Below, one piece after another: positions 54,781 through 64,000 of a DNA stretch of 64,000 bases (position 1 is its first letter; each line of letters starts with the position of its first letter). Where the stretch lies: the NCBI RefSeq assembly GCF_900103805.1, contig NZ_FNIB01000002.1, positions 124,001 to 188,000 on the forward strand, written 5' to 3'. The translations under genes and the position numbers were made by a program. The stretch comes from Cryobacterium flavum (GTDB lineage Bacteria > Actinomycetota > Actinomycetes > Actinomycetales > Microbacteriaceae). The notes under the pieces are model-generated. The model worked only from the letters and a program-made list of their open reading frames with translations, had not been told where the DNA came from and ran no database searches.

Positions 54781-56028
54781 TCAGACCGCCTCGATCGAGA
54801 GCCGGTCTCGGCCGTCGAGCGTGAAACGGCCGACGGCGTCGAGTCGGCGTACCCCGTCGGTGCGTTCCAGGTGCAGCACCAGGCCGATCGCGCTCACGGT
54901 CTGCCGGGCCACGGCGGAAGCGCTCATGCCGGCGAGAGAACCGAGCGCCTCCAGACGGGCCGGAACGTCTTCGAGCGAATTCGCGTGCAGCGTGCCCGCT
55001 CCCCCGTCGTGACCGGTGTTGAGCGCGGCGAGCAGTTCCCGAATCTCCGACCCGCGGCACTCGCCGAGCACGAGCCGATCCGGCCGCATGCGCAGCGCCT
55101 CCCGCAGCAGCGCCTCCAGGCCGATGCGCCCGGCCCCCTCCAGATTGGCCTGCCTGGCCTCGAGGGCCACCACGTGCGGATGCCGGATGCGCAACTCGGC
55201 GACATCTTCGATCGCGACGATGCGCTCGTTGTCCGGCGCTTCGCCGAGCAGCGCTGCCAGCAGCGTGGTCTTTCCGCTCCCGGCAGCACCGGTGATCAGC
55301 AGATTCTGGCGGCCGCGCACAGCGGCACGCAGCCGACCCAATCGGGCAGCGGCTGCCTCCCCCACGCCAAACAAACCGGCGTCAGCAAGTGCACCAAGGC
55401 TCCGGTCGGCGGCGTGGGGAAGCCGAATCGAGAGGAGGGTTCCAGTGCTCGAGACCGGTGGAAGCACGGCGTGCACCCGAATGCCGTCGGCCAGTCGCAC
55501 GTCGACGCACGGGCTCGCTTCGTCAATGTGCCGCCCGCCCAGAGCGATCAGCCGTACGGCCAGCTCGCGCACTTCGGCCTCGCCGAGCTGCCAGGCCGGC
55601 GCGAATGCGAGACCGTGCCCGGCGTCGATCCACAGACCGGCATCTCCGTTGACGAACAGATCAGTGGTCTCCGGGGCGGCAGCATAGCTGGCCAGCGGGC
55701 CCAGCGCCCGCACGTTCAGTCGCTCGTTGCCGACCAGCGACAGGGTCGTCGGGGTGGTCTGCGGTCTCGCGCCAGCGGCATCCGCTGTCGGCGAACGGTG
55801 CCGGGCGGAGTTCACAGGCGGCGGTGCGGCTCCAGAACCCGACGTGCCCGACTGTGCCACCGCCGGGCCGACCGGCGGCGCCGCCCAGGGATCGGCCACA
55901 GTTGGCGAGCCCGAATAGGCAACGCCCGAGACGGCAGCGCCCGAACCGACAGCACTCGGCATGGCCGACACTGCAACGGCCGCGACCGGAACGGCGTACG
56001 ACGGAACGGCAACGAAAGGCTGGCCCAT
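54781..56028 (-). CDS. tadA: Tad secretion ATPase
   Basis: A 415-residue CpaF/TadA-type hexameric ATPase powering pilus assembly. Walker A GAAGSGKTT (about residues 243-251), Asp box IVAIEDVAELRI, GECRGSE Walker B and the His box LNTGHDGGAGTLHANS are intact. The first ~85 residues are Ala/Gly/Pro/Val-rich low complexity, so the true start could be further in; ATG 56028 is the best upstream choice. In related genomes a CpaE-like gene sits immediately upstream; here that position holds only the 6C RNA. Confidence 0.9.
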   Translation of the reverse strand: MGQPFVAVPSYAVPVAAVAVSAMPSAVGSGAAVSGVAYSGSPTVADPWAAPPVGPAVAQSGTSGSGAAPPPVNSARHRSPTADAAGARPQTTPTTLSLVGNERLNVRALGPLASYAAAPETTDLFVNGDAGLWIDAGHGLAFAPAWQLGEAEVRELAVRLIALGGRHIDEASPCVDVRLADGIRVHAVLPPVSSTGTLLSIRLPHAADRSLGALADAGLFGVGEAAAARLGRLRAAVRGRQNLLITGAAGSGKTTLLAALLGEAPDNERIVAIEDVAELRIRHPHVVALEARQANLEGAGRIGLEALLREALRMRPDRLVLGECRGSEIRELLAALNTGHDGGAGTLHANSLEDVPARLEALGSLAGMSASAVARQTVSAIGLVLHLERTDGVRRLDAVGRFTLDGRDRLSIEAV

Positions 56029-56182
56029 GCTTCGACGGTACGGCGAGCCGTGCCGGCGCCGGCTCGGCCGGCACAATCTGTGGACAACCGGCGGGCCGAG
56101 GAAGCAGGGGAGGAGCCGCACCGGCACGACTTTTCACCCACATCAACTCCGCGCACCCGCCATAAACTATGGAACCGCTTAA

Positions 56183-56281
56183 ATAGAAGGGGCGGCACCT
56201 ATTGGGGGGAACAGGTGCCGCCTAGCATCGCGCAGATTGGGGGGAACCGTACGCGATGCTGGTCAAAACTTTCGTTCAGAC
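56183..56281 (-). ncRNA. 6C RNA
   Basis: Read leftward, two consecutive hairpins each show six C residues in the loop. Hairpin 1 is AGCATCGCG/CGCGATGCT (56260-56224) with GGTTCCCCCCAATC in the loop. Hairpin 2 is GGCGGCACCT/AGGTGCCGCC (56222-56191) with GTTCCCCCCAAT, followed by CCCCTTCTATTT as a terminator. This matches the actinobacterial 6C motif, and its place beside the Tad locus matches mycobacteria. In other actinobacteria 6C acts on mRNAs through the C-rich loops; targets here are unknown. The 5' end is inferred from the promoter. Confidence 0.92.
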
Positions 56282-56287
56282 GTGTTT

Positions 56288-56315
56288 AGTTTACGCAGCC
56301 GCGCTCAAAATGCAA
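56288..56315 (-). promoter_or_regulatory. Promoter of the 6C RNA
   Basis: On the minus strand TTGCAT (56315-56310) and TAAACT (56293-56288) are spaced by 16 bases, placing the transcript start near 56281, about 20 nt before the first hairpin. Confidence 0.6.
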
Positions 56316-56490
56316 GTCCGATGTCCTCATTAGAGAGGACACTCGGGCGGGGGGTACAAAATCACCCTGAAACAGGGGTCCATTTCTCAGTATTTCGTTT
56401 GTGTATACAGAGATTGGCCTGAAACCGGTAGGGTTCAGGTGAGCTGGCAATGTCCTGCATGCACGTACCGCAAAGGAGCGAATTACACAT
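56316..56490 (+). other. Leader region of acs with small hairpins
   Basis: There is no gene in this gap. TGTCCTC and GAGGACA form a short hairpin at 56322-56341. CCTGAA and TTCAGG form another at about 56418-56439. The acs ribosome-binding site AAGGAG lies 10 bases before the ATG. The rest of the 56029-56490 gap holds the 6C RNA and its promoter, with only an unresolved tadA promoter region below it. Confidence 0.4.
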
Positions 56491-58464
<1,974 letters not shown>

Positions 58465-58480
58465 CCAGCGAACACCAGCG

Positions 58481-58510
58481 ACGGCCGTCTTCCCTCCGGA
58501 AGTCGGCCGT
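58481..58510 (+). terminator. Hairpin after acs
   Basis: ACGGCCG-TCTTCC pairs with GGAAG-TCGGCCGT with one bulge, 17 bases past the acs stop. Only a weak T-containing tail follows. Confidence 0.6.
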
Positions 58511-58531
58511 TGCCGTTCCCCCCGGCACCGT

Positions 58532-58615
58532 AACTCCTGCAATTCACCGCCGCCGCAGATCTGGCCCCTAATTTCACGCGGATGCTTCGCGCGACCCCCA
58601 CAAATTGCAGGAGTT
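58532..58615. repeat. 84-bp intergenic element with 13-bp terminal inverted repeats
   Basis: AACTCCTGCAATT and AATTGCAGGAGTT are perfect inverted ends. The interior holds GGCCCCTAATTT, a CGGATGC heptamer and CGCGACCCCC. Its design resembles the 89-bp element at 31479. It lies between acs and the acyltransferase gene. Confidence 0.7.
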
Positions 58616-58662
58616 GTGCAGGCTCCCGCCCGGGAACCAGCAAGGGGCCCTACTGTGTGGAC

Positions 58663-59892
58663 ATGACTTCAGCCGCGACACCCGGGCGCGGTCGCCTCGG
58701 CCGGCTGGATGCGCTGCGCGGGGTGGCCGCCGTTGTTGTGCTGGTGCACCACGTATCGATGACGGTGCCGCAGATCGCCGCAGCCTACGAGTCGAGTGCC
58801 GGCCTGACCGTGTACTCCGTTGGCTGGTGGGCCACCCTGTCCCCGCTCAAGGTGTTGCTGGCCGGCCCCGAGTTCGTGTTGGTGTTCTTCGTGCTGAGCG
58901 GCTTCGTGCTCGTGAGGTCCCCGCTGGCTGCCCGCTGGAACGGCGCGCGGTACGACTGGGTGGCCTATTACGTGCGCCGCGTCATCCGTTTGGCCGTACC
59001 CGTGCTGGTGTCGGTGGGCCTCGCTGTCATCTGGATCGTGCTGGTGCCGCGCACGGTGGGCGCGGCAGGCGGGCCGTGGCTGGCCCGGCAGGACACACCA
59101 GACCTGGGCCTTGGCAATCTGCTGCGGGAAGCCAGCATCATTGGAGAGACCCGGCGCCCCGACATCAACCCGCCCCTGTGGTCCCTGGTCTGGGAAATGT
59201 GGTTCTCGCTGCTGCTGCCGGTGTTCGTCGTCCTCGCCGCGTTCACCCGCAGTCTGGTCAGCGCCCCGGTGCGCCGTGTTCTGCTCTGGGCCGCTTTCTG
59301 GTGTGCCCTCGCCGGCCTCGGCTACGTCACGACCACCCAGGCGCTCATGTACCTGCCGCCGTTCGCGCTCGGCGCCCTGCTCGCTGCCAACTTTGACGAA
59401 CTGCAGCGGTGCAGCGAGCGGCTGGCCGAACGGGCCAGCGGTCGCCTGCTCAGATTCGCGCTGGCCGCGCTCGGCCCGTTCCTCCTCGTGGCCTATTGGA
59501 TACTGCGCCCGCTGACCAACGGCGAGTGGAGCGACGTCACCCTGTCGCTGCGGGTGGCCGGCGCGTTCGTGATCGTGGCGACCGTGGCGTTCTGGCCAGC
59601 TGCGCAGCGGGTCAGCGGGCCGCGGCTCAGCGGGCACTGGCCGCGCCGACTACTCACCTGGCTGGGCTCGATCAGCTTCAGCCTGTACCTCGTGCATTTT
59701 CCGATAGTGGTGGCCTTCGCACTGCTCGCCGGACCGGGGCGCTGGTGGCTGGGCGCTCTGGTGTCGGTGCCGCTCAGCCTGCTGATGGCGCAAGCGATGA
59801 CCCGGTGGGTCGAGCGACCGGCACAGGTGTACGGAACGCGCGCCGGGGCATCCGTTTCAGAGCGGATGCCCCGGCTCGCGCCGCGCAGATAA
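58663..59892 (+). CDS. Acyltransferase family 3 membrane protein
   Basis: A 409-residue multi-pass protein of the OafA/NodX-type acyltransferase family, which moves acetyl or similar groups onto cell-surface sugars. The N-terminal RLDALRGVAAVVVLVHHVS holds the catalytic His of the family. LSGFVLVRSPLA, the PPLWSLVWEMWFSLLLPV motif and about ten membrane segments follow. No Shine-Dalgarno site precedes the ATG at 58663. TACTGT lies 7-12 bases upstream, so the message is probably leaderless. Acceptor unknown. Confidence 0.88.
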   Translation: MTSAATPGRGRLGRLDALRGVAAVVVLVHHVSMTVPQIAAAYESSAGLTVYSVGWWATLSPLKVLLAGPEFVLVFFVLSGFVLVRSPLAARWNGARYDWVAYYVRRVIRLAVPVLVSVGLAVIWIVLVPRTVGAAGGPWLARQDTPDLGLGNLLREASIIGETRRPDINPPLWSLVWEMWFSLLLPVFVVLAAFTRSLVSAPVRRVLLWAAFWCALAGLGYVTTTQALMYLPPFALGALLAANFDELQRCSERLAERASGRLLRFALAALGPFLLVAYWILRPLTNGEWSDVTLSLRVAGAFVIVATVAFWPAAQRVSGPRLSGHWPRRLLTWLGSISFSLYLVHFPIVVAFALLAGPGRWWLGALVSVPLSLLMAQAMTRWVERPAQVYGTRAGASVSERMPRLAPRR

Positions 59893-59898
59893 CGGCGG

Positions 59899-60369
59899 TT
59901 AGGCGAACGCGACGACGAACTCGATCTCAACCGGAGCGTCGAGCGGCAGCACCGCGACGCCGACAGCGGAACGCGCATGGCGGCCGATGTCTCCGAAGAT
60001 CTCCACGAGAACGTCGGAGGCTCCGTTGACCACGGTCGGCTGGCCGGTGAATGACGGATCGGAGGCGACGAAGCCGGTGACCTTCACCACCTGGGTGATG
60101 CGGTCGAGCGAACCGATGACGCTCTTGATGGCGGCGAGGCCGTTGAGGGCGCAGGTGCGGGCATATTCCTGGGCGTCAGCGGCGGGAACGAGGCCGTGAC
60201 CGTCACCGACCTTGCCGGCGGCGGGCAGCGCGCCGGACACCATGGGCAGCTGGCCGGCGGTATAGACGAACCCGTTGCTGATCACGGCGGGCAGGTAGGC
60301 GGCGACCGGCGGTACGACGCTGGGCAATTCAAGACCCAGTTCGGCCAGTCGGGCTTCGATCTTCGACAC
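59899..60369 (-). CDS. RidA family protein
   Basis: A 156-residue protein of the RidA/YjgF family, which in other bacteria hydrolyses reactive enamines and imines from amino-acid metabolism. The N-terminal SNGFVYTAGQLPM and the C-terminal VEIFGDIGRHARSAVGVAVLPLDAPVEIEF carry the conserved Gly/Arg/Glu positions of the trimer interface site. Start GTG 60369 lies 2 bases after the stop of the 55-residue gene. This pairing matches mycobacterial Rv3678c and its small neighbour. Confidence 0.9.
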   Translation of the reverse strand: MSKIEARLAELGLELPSVVPPVAAYLPAVISNGFVYTAGQLPMVSGALPAAGKVGDGHGLVPAADAQEYARTCALNGLAAIKSVIGSLDRITQVVKVTGFVASDPSFTGQPTVVNGASDVLVEIFGDIGRHARSAVGVAVLPLDAPVEIEFVVAFA

Positions 60370-60371
60370 GC

Positions 60372-60539
60372 TTAGGCCTCTTCCTTGCCGGCGAGCGGGC
60401 GTTTGAGATAGGCAACCAGGCCGCCTTCGGGACCGGGGACAACCTGCACGAGTTCCCACCCGTCGGTGCCCCAGTTGTTCAAAATAGCGGCCGTGTTGTG
60501 GATCATCAACGGTGTTGTGAGGTACTCCCAGGCGGGCAT
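60372..60539 (-). CDS. Conserved small protein (55 aa), DUF4177-like
   Basis: A 55-residue protein starting MPAWEYLTTPLMI, with NNWGTDGWELVQVVPG in the middle and ending in LAGKEEA. The W-E-Y-x(n)-GWELV pattern is typical of DUF4177-like small proteins. AGGAG lies 6 bases upstream of the ATG. It overlaps nothing and is followed after 2 bases by the RidA start, so the two form an operon. Function unknown. Confidence 0.85.
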   Translation of the reverse strand: MPAWEYLTTPLMIHNTAAILNNWGTDGWELVQVVPGPEGGLVAYLKRPLAGKEEA

Positions 60540-60589
60540 GTGACTCCTATTTAGGCGGGCGTTCAGATTTGTCGCTTACGCTCAAGTGT

Positions 60590-63226
60590 ATGTCTGCCAA
60601 AAATCGAACCGTGAGCGGGGCTCTGGGGGGTTTCCTGGGTCTCGTCGGGATGAGCGCCGTTGCCGGCATTCTCGTGACCGCCGCCGTCGCCCCCGCCGTT
60701 GCCCTGTCCGGCATGGCCGCTACGAACACCATCAACGTGTTCGACAGCCTGCCCGAGTATCTCTCCATCGATCGGCTCTCCCAGAAGAGCAACATCTACG
60801 CGTCGACCAACGCCGAGGATCCGGTGGGTACCCGCGTACTTCTGGCCTCGTTCTACGAGCAGAACCGGGTAGACGTCGCCTCTGACGCGATCAGCCAGTT
60901 CGCCAAGGACGCAGCGATTGCCGGTGAAGACCCGCGGTTCATGGAGCACGGTGGCGTGGACATTCAGTCCAGCTTCAACGGTGCCGTGCAGACTCTGGCC
61001 GGCGGCGGCACCCGCGGCGGCTCATCGATCACGCAGCAGTATGTGAAGAACGTGCTCATTCAAAAGTGTGAGGTCATGACCGACGCCGATGCGGCGAAGT
61101 CGTGCTACGCCGATGCCACCAAGCCCACCGCCGACCGCAAGCTGCGCGAGATGCGCCTCGCCATCGGCATCGAGAAGAAGTACGAAAAAGCAGACATTCT
61201 TCGCGGCTATCTCAACATTGCCGGGTATGGCGGAACGGTCTACGGCATCGAAGCCGCCGCCAACTACTACTTCAACACCACCGCCCTCAATCTGACCCTG
61301 CCGCAGGCGGCGAGCCTGGTGGCGATCGTGAATAACCCGGTGAAGTTTCAGCTCGACCGCCCCGACAGCGAAACGAACGGCGCGGCCAACGGCTACGCTG
61401 CCAACAAGTTGCGGCGGGACTACATACTCGACGAGATGCTCAAGTACGACAAGATCGTGCAGGCCGACTACGACGCTGCCATCGCAGCGCCGATCGAGCC
61501 CGTCATCACGGTACCCAGCACCGGCTGCCAGACCGCCGGCGACAACGCCTTCTTCTGCGACTACGTCACCAAGATTCTCAAGAACGACGTGACCTTCGGC
61601 GCGACCGAGGAAGAACGCCTGGCCAACTTTAGCCAGGGCGGGTTCAACGTCTATACCACCCTCGACCTCGACCTTCAGGCAACCTCGGTTGCCGCCCTGA
61701 ATGCGAACGTCCCCAAGGTCGTCAACGATTGGAACGTCGGCGGCGTCGTGTCGAGCGTCAGGGTCGGCACCGGAGCCATTCTCGTGATGGCCCAAAACAA
61801 GGACTACAGCCAGGATCCGGCCGTGCAGGCAACCGGTACCAACTACACGAGCCTCAACTACAACACCGACCACGCCTACGGCGGATCGAACGGGTTTCAA
61901 CCCGGTTCTACCTACAAGGTGTTCACCCTGGCCGAGTGGCTCAAGGAAGGCCACGCGCTCACCGAGCGCGTCGACTCCCGACGCAAATCCAACTGGGGTA
62001 ACTTTCAGGACAGCTGCCTCGGCGTGCAAAATTACGACAAGGACGTGCCGCCCTTCAACCCCCGCAACGACGGCGGCAGCAGCGAATCAAACCCCAACTA
62101 TTCCGCACTTCAGTCCACGACAAACTCCATCAACACCGGCTTCATCGGCATGGCCAAGAAGCTCGACCTCTGCGGAATCCGCAAGACCGCGGAGAACTTC
62201 GGCGTGCACCGCGCCGACGGCGGCGACCTCGGCCAGAACGCCGCATCGGTGATCGGCACCAACGAGATCGCACCGCTCACGATGGCGGCGGCCTTCGCCG
62301 GAATCGCCAACAACGGCATGACCTGTACTCCCATCGCCATTTCCAAGATGCTCAGCTCCGACGGTACCGAGCTGCCGATTCCCAAGTCGACTTGTACGCA
62401 ATCGGTCGAGCCGGCTGTGGCCGCCGGCATGCAGTACGCCATGCAGACGGTTATGACGAACGGAACGGCGCGCTCCTCTAACCGCGCTACCTCTCCCCGG
62501 CTGCCGATGATCGGTAAGACTGGAACCACCGACGCCGCCAAAGACACCTGGATGAGCGGCGCCACAACCCAGGTCGCCACCGTCGTCGGCGTGGTCAACG
62601 TCGGCGGGTCGAACTGGAAGAACCAGCGCACCTACAGTGGCCGTTTGTTCGGCAAGGATGGCTCCACGGCGCGCCACCGCATTTGGCCGGTCGTCATGTC
62701 CGCCGCCAACGCCAAGTACGGCGGAGACGATTTTCCCGAGGCGTCCTCCAGCCTGATCAACGCGGTCGCCGTCCCGGTGCCCGACGTGCGCGGCAAGTCG
62801 ATAGCCGAAGCCAAGACCACCATTGAGGCGGCCGGGTTCCTGTTCGTCGACGGCGGCGTGACCAGCTCCGAGATGCCCGCCGGTACCGTGGCCAACACCG
62901 ATCCGGCCGGCGGCGCGGCATCCACTCGCGGTGCCACCGTCACGGCCTTCTCGAGTGACGGCACCGGAGTCGTGATTCCCGCGCTTATCGGTAAGACCGA
63001 AGCGGATGCCCGCGCCACGCTGTCGGCCGCCCCCTACGGCTTCAGCGTGGCCAAGCTCGAACAGGCCGTGACCGACAAGGCGCAGGACGGCAAGGTGGTG
63101 GCGATTCAGCCGGGCGAGGGAACGGCCAGCCGCCCCGGTGACGGGGTGACGATCGTCATCGGCAAGTACACCGCGCCGGAACCGGCCGCATCCGGTCAAG
63201 GTGCCAACAACGGAAAGAACGGATGA
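60590..63226 (+). CDS. ponA2: Class A penicillin-binding protein with PASTA domains (PonA2-like)
   Basis: An 878-residue bifunctional peptidoglycan synthase. After one N-terminal membrane helix, the glycosyltransferase domain has catalytic Glu113 in AGEDPRFMEHGGVD and GGSSITQQYVKN. The transpeptidase domain has S440TYK443 (GSTYKVF), a Ser/Asn motif near STTNSIN and K643TG (IGKTGTTD). Two PASTA repeats follow (about 725-860) and a short Ala/Gly/Asn tail. ATG 60590 lacks a Shine-Dalgarno site; the preceding bases suggest a leaderless or very short leader. The stop overlaps the next gene (ATGA). Confidence 0.95.
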   Translation: MSAKNRTVSGALGGFLGLVGMSAVAGILVTAAVAPAVALSGMAATNTINVFDSLPEYLSIDRLSQKSNIYASTNAEDPVGTRVLLASFYEQNRVDVASDAISQFAKDAAIAGEDPRFMEHGGVDIQSSFNGAVQTLAGGGTRGGSSITQQYVKNVLIQKCEVMTDADAAKSCYADATKPTADRKLREMRLAIGIEKKYEKADILRGYLNIAGYGGTVYGIEAAANYYFNTTALNLTLPQAASLVAIVNNPVKFQLDRPDSETNGAANGYAANKLRRDYILDEMLKYDKIVQADYDAAIAAPIEPVITVPSTGCQTAGDNAFFCDYVTKILKNDVTFGATEEERLANFSQGGFNVYTTLDLDLQATSVAALNANVPKVVNDWNVGGVVSSVRVGTGAILVMAQNKDYSQDPAVQATGTNYTSLNYNTDHAYGGSNGFQPGSTYKVFTLAEWLKEGHALTERVDSRRKSNWGNFQDSCLGVQNYDKDVPPFNPRNDGGSSESNPNYSALQSTTNSINTGFIGMAKKLDLCGIRKTAENFGVHRADGGDLGQNAASVIGTNEIAPLTMAAAFAGIANNGMTCTPIAISKMLSSDGTELPIPKSTCTQSVEPAVAAGMQYAMQTVMTNGTARSSNRATSPRLPMIGKTGTTDAAKDTWMSGATTQVATVVGVVNVGGSNWKNQRTYSGRLFGKDGSTARHRIWPVVMSAANAKYGGDDFPEASSSLINAVAVPVPDVRGKSIAEAKTTIEAAGFLFVDGGVTSSEMPAGTVANTDPAGGAASTRGATVTAFSSDGTGVVIPALIGKTEADARATLSAAPYGFSVAKLEQAVTDKAQDGKVVAIQPGEGTASRPGDGVTIVIGKYTAPEPAASGQGANNGKNG

Positions 63227-64000
63227 CAGCGCTCCGTAGCCTGGGCGAGGGCGGGCGGCTCGTCGGCGCGTCGCTCGCGGCGGCGGGCGCCTTCGGCCTG
63301 GCCGCCTTCGCCTGGGGCGCGCTCGTGGAGCGCACCCGGTTCACCCTGCGTGAGGTGAGTGTGCCGGTGCTCGCGCCGGGATCGGCGCCTATCCGGGTGC
63401 TGCACCTCTCCGATTTGCACATGGCTCCGTGGCAGAAGAACAAGCAGGAGTGGTTGCGCAGTCTCGCCGCTCTGAAGCCCGATCTCGTGGTCGACACCGG
63501 CGACAATCTCGGGCATGAAGACGGCGTCACGGGCATCGAGTATGCCCTGGCACCGTTCCGGGGAATTCCCGGTGTGTTCGTGAACGGTTCCAACGACTAC
63601 ATTGGTCCGCAGTTGAAGAACCCGTTCACCTACTTCGGCGGGCCGTCCAGCCGGCGTACTGTGCGCCGGGAGGAGCTCGACACCGATGCCCTCCGCCGGG
63701 TGTTCGCCGATCTCGGCTGGACCGACATCAACAACGCGGCCGAGTCTCTCGACCTCGCGGACACCCACGTGGAGTTCTTCGGCGTCGACGACCCGCACAT
63801 CGGCCGCGACCGGCTCGACCTGATCACGCGGGCGATCGACGACCTACGGGCCAACGATCCGCTCGGCGATGACGTCTGGCCCGACCCGGAAGAAGCCGCG
63901 GCCCCGCGTTCCACTCTCACGGTGGGCGTGGCTCACGCGCCGTACCAACGCGTGTTGAATTCGTTCGTGAACCACGGCGCCCAGCTCATTCTGGCCGGCC
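63223..64000 (+). CDS. Metallophosphoesterase (3' end outside window)
   Basis: The first 259 residues of a calcineurin-like phosphoesterase. An N-terminal hydrophobic stretch (AGAFGLAAFAWGAL) suggests membrane association. The metal-site motifs LHLSDLHM, VDTGDNLG and NGSNDY (the usual GNHD replaced by GSND) are followed by TVGVAHAPYQRV. Start ATG overlaps the ponA2 stop. The same pair is found in mycobacteria (Rv3682-Rv3683), implying a linked cell-wall role that is not defined. Confidence 0.93.
   Translation, partial: MTALRSLGEGGRLVGASLAAAGAFGLAAFAWGALVERTRFTLREVSVPVLAPGSAPIRVLHLSDLHMAPWQKNKQEWLRSLAALKPDLVVDTGDNLGHEDGVTGIEYALAPFRGIPGVFVNGSNDYIGPQLKNPFTYFGGPSSRRTVRREELDTDALRRVFADLGWTDINNAAESLDLADTHVEFFGVDDPHIGRDRLDLITRAIDDLRANDPLGDDVWPDPEEAAAPRSTLTVGVAHAPYQRVLNSFVNHGAQLILAG

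Noticed and set aside
56316..56490. Possible riboswitch in the acs leader
   Set aside because: The small hairpins do not match any riboswitch core that I recognise, and the leader lacks a clear terminator/antiterminator pair.

Overview
The window reads as a chromosomal segment of a high-GC actinobacterium, most likely of the family Microbacteriaceae. The evidence is high GC with strong third-position bias, frequent GTG starts and ATGA start/stop overlaps, a GTP-type PEP carboxykinase, RamB/PrpR-type and SigK/RskA-type regulators, a 6C RNA beside a Tad pilus locus, and the actinobacterial gene order holB-tmk-topA ... tad ... acs ... ridA ... ponA2-metallophosphoesterase. Genus cannot be settled from sequence alone. 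LAYOUT. 0-2.7 kb: two ABC transporter genes, divergent, the first cut by the window edge. 2.8-11.5 kb: GH38 alpha-mannosidase, pckG divergent from a RamB/PrpR-like regulator, and a two-gene agmatine-to-putrescine operon (aguB-aguA). 11.5-16.3 kb: two small paralogous membrane proteins, a membrane protein/HTH pair behind a palindromic operator candidate, an SDR-thiolase pair and a SpoU RNA methyltransferase. 16.4-19.2 kb: a SigK-RskA-type sigma/anti-sigma pair followed by a secreted protein with two DUF4397 domains. 19.4-33.1 kb: a homoprotocatechuate meta-cleavage cluster. The genes are hpaG (an FAH domain fused to an RraA-like domain), a GntR regulator, hpaE, hpaD, hpaH, hpaI and an IclR regulator, with a divergent succinate-semialdehyde dehydrogenase, an MHS transporter and a second aldehyde dehydrogenase nearby. 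Ring cleavage to pyruvate plus succinate is covered, but no 4-hydroxyphenylacetate 3-hydroxylase and no separate HpaF isomerase lie in the window. 33.2-38.4 kb: alpha/beta hydrolase, nicotinamidase, a PBP4-type carboxypeptidase, a Gfo/Idh/MocA oxidoreductase and an EmrB/QacA-type exporter. 38.5-44.9 kb: an accessory-looking stretch with an arsenic set (arsD-arsA divergent from arsM, with an ArsR-like operator but no arsR or arsenite pump), two GNAT acetyltransferases, a hypothetical gene, an internally deleted ECF sigma pseudogene with its intact partner gene, and tRNA-Thr(CGT) with integrase-arm-like repeats just past its 3' end. 45-64 kb: conserved backbone with TetR, a TAP-like lipoprotein hydrolase, holB, tmk, topA, a reduced Tad locus, the 6C RNA, acs, an acyltransferase, ridA with a 55-residue partner, a PASTA class A penicillin-binding protein and a metallophosphoesterase cut by the window end. 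REPEATS. Three intergenic copies of a composite palindromic element (near 5.9, 24.9 and 48.6 kb) share a core built on AGTTTA/TAAACT flanked by GGGCCC. Two further intergenic elements of 84-89 bp (31.5 and 58.6 kb) carry perfect 12-13 bp terminal inverted repeats. The heptamer CGGATGC is strongly over-represented on both strands. No CRISPR array, complete prophage, transposase or rRNA gene is visible.
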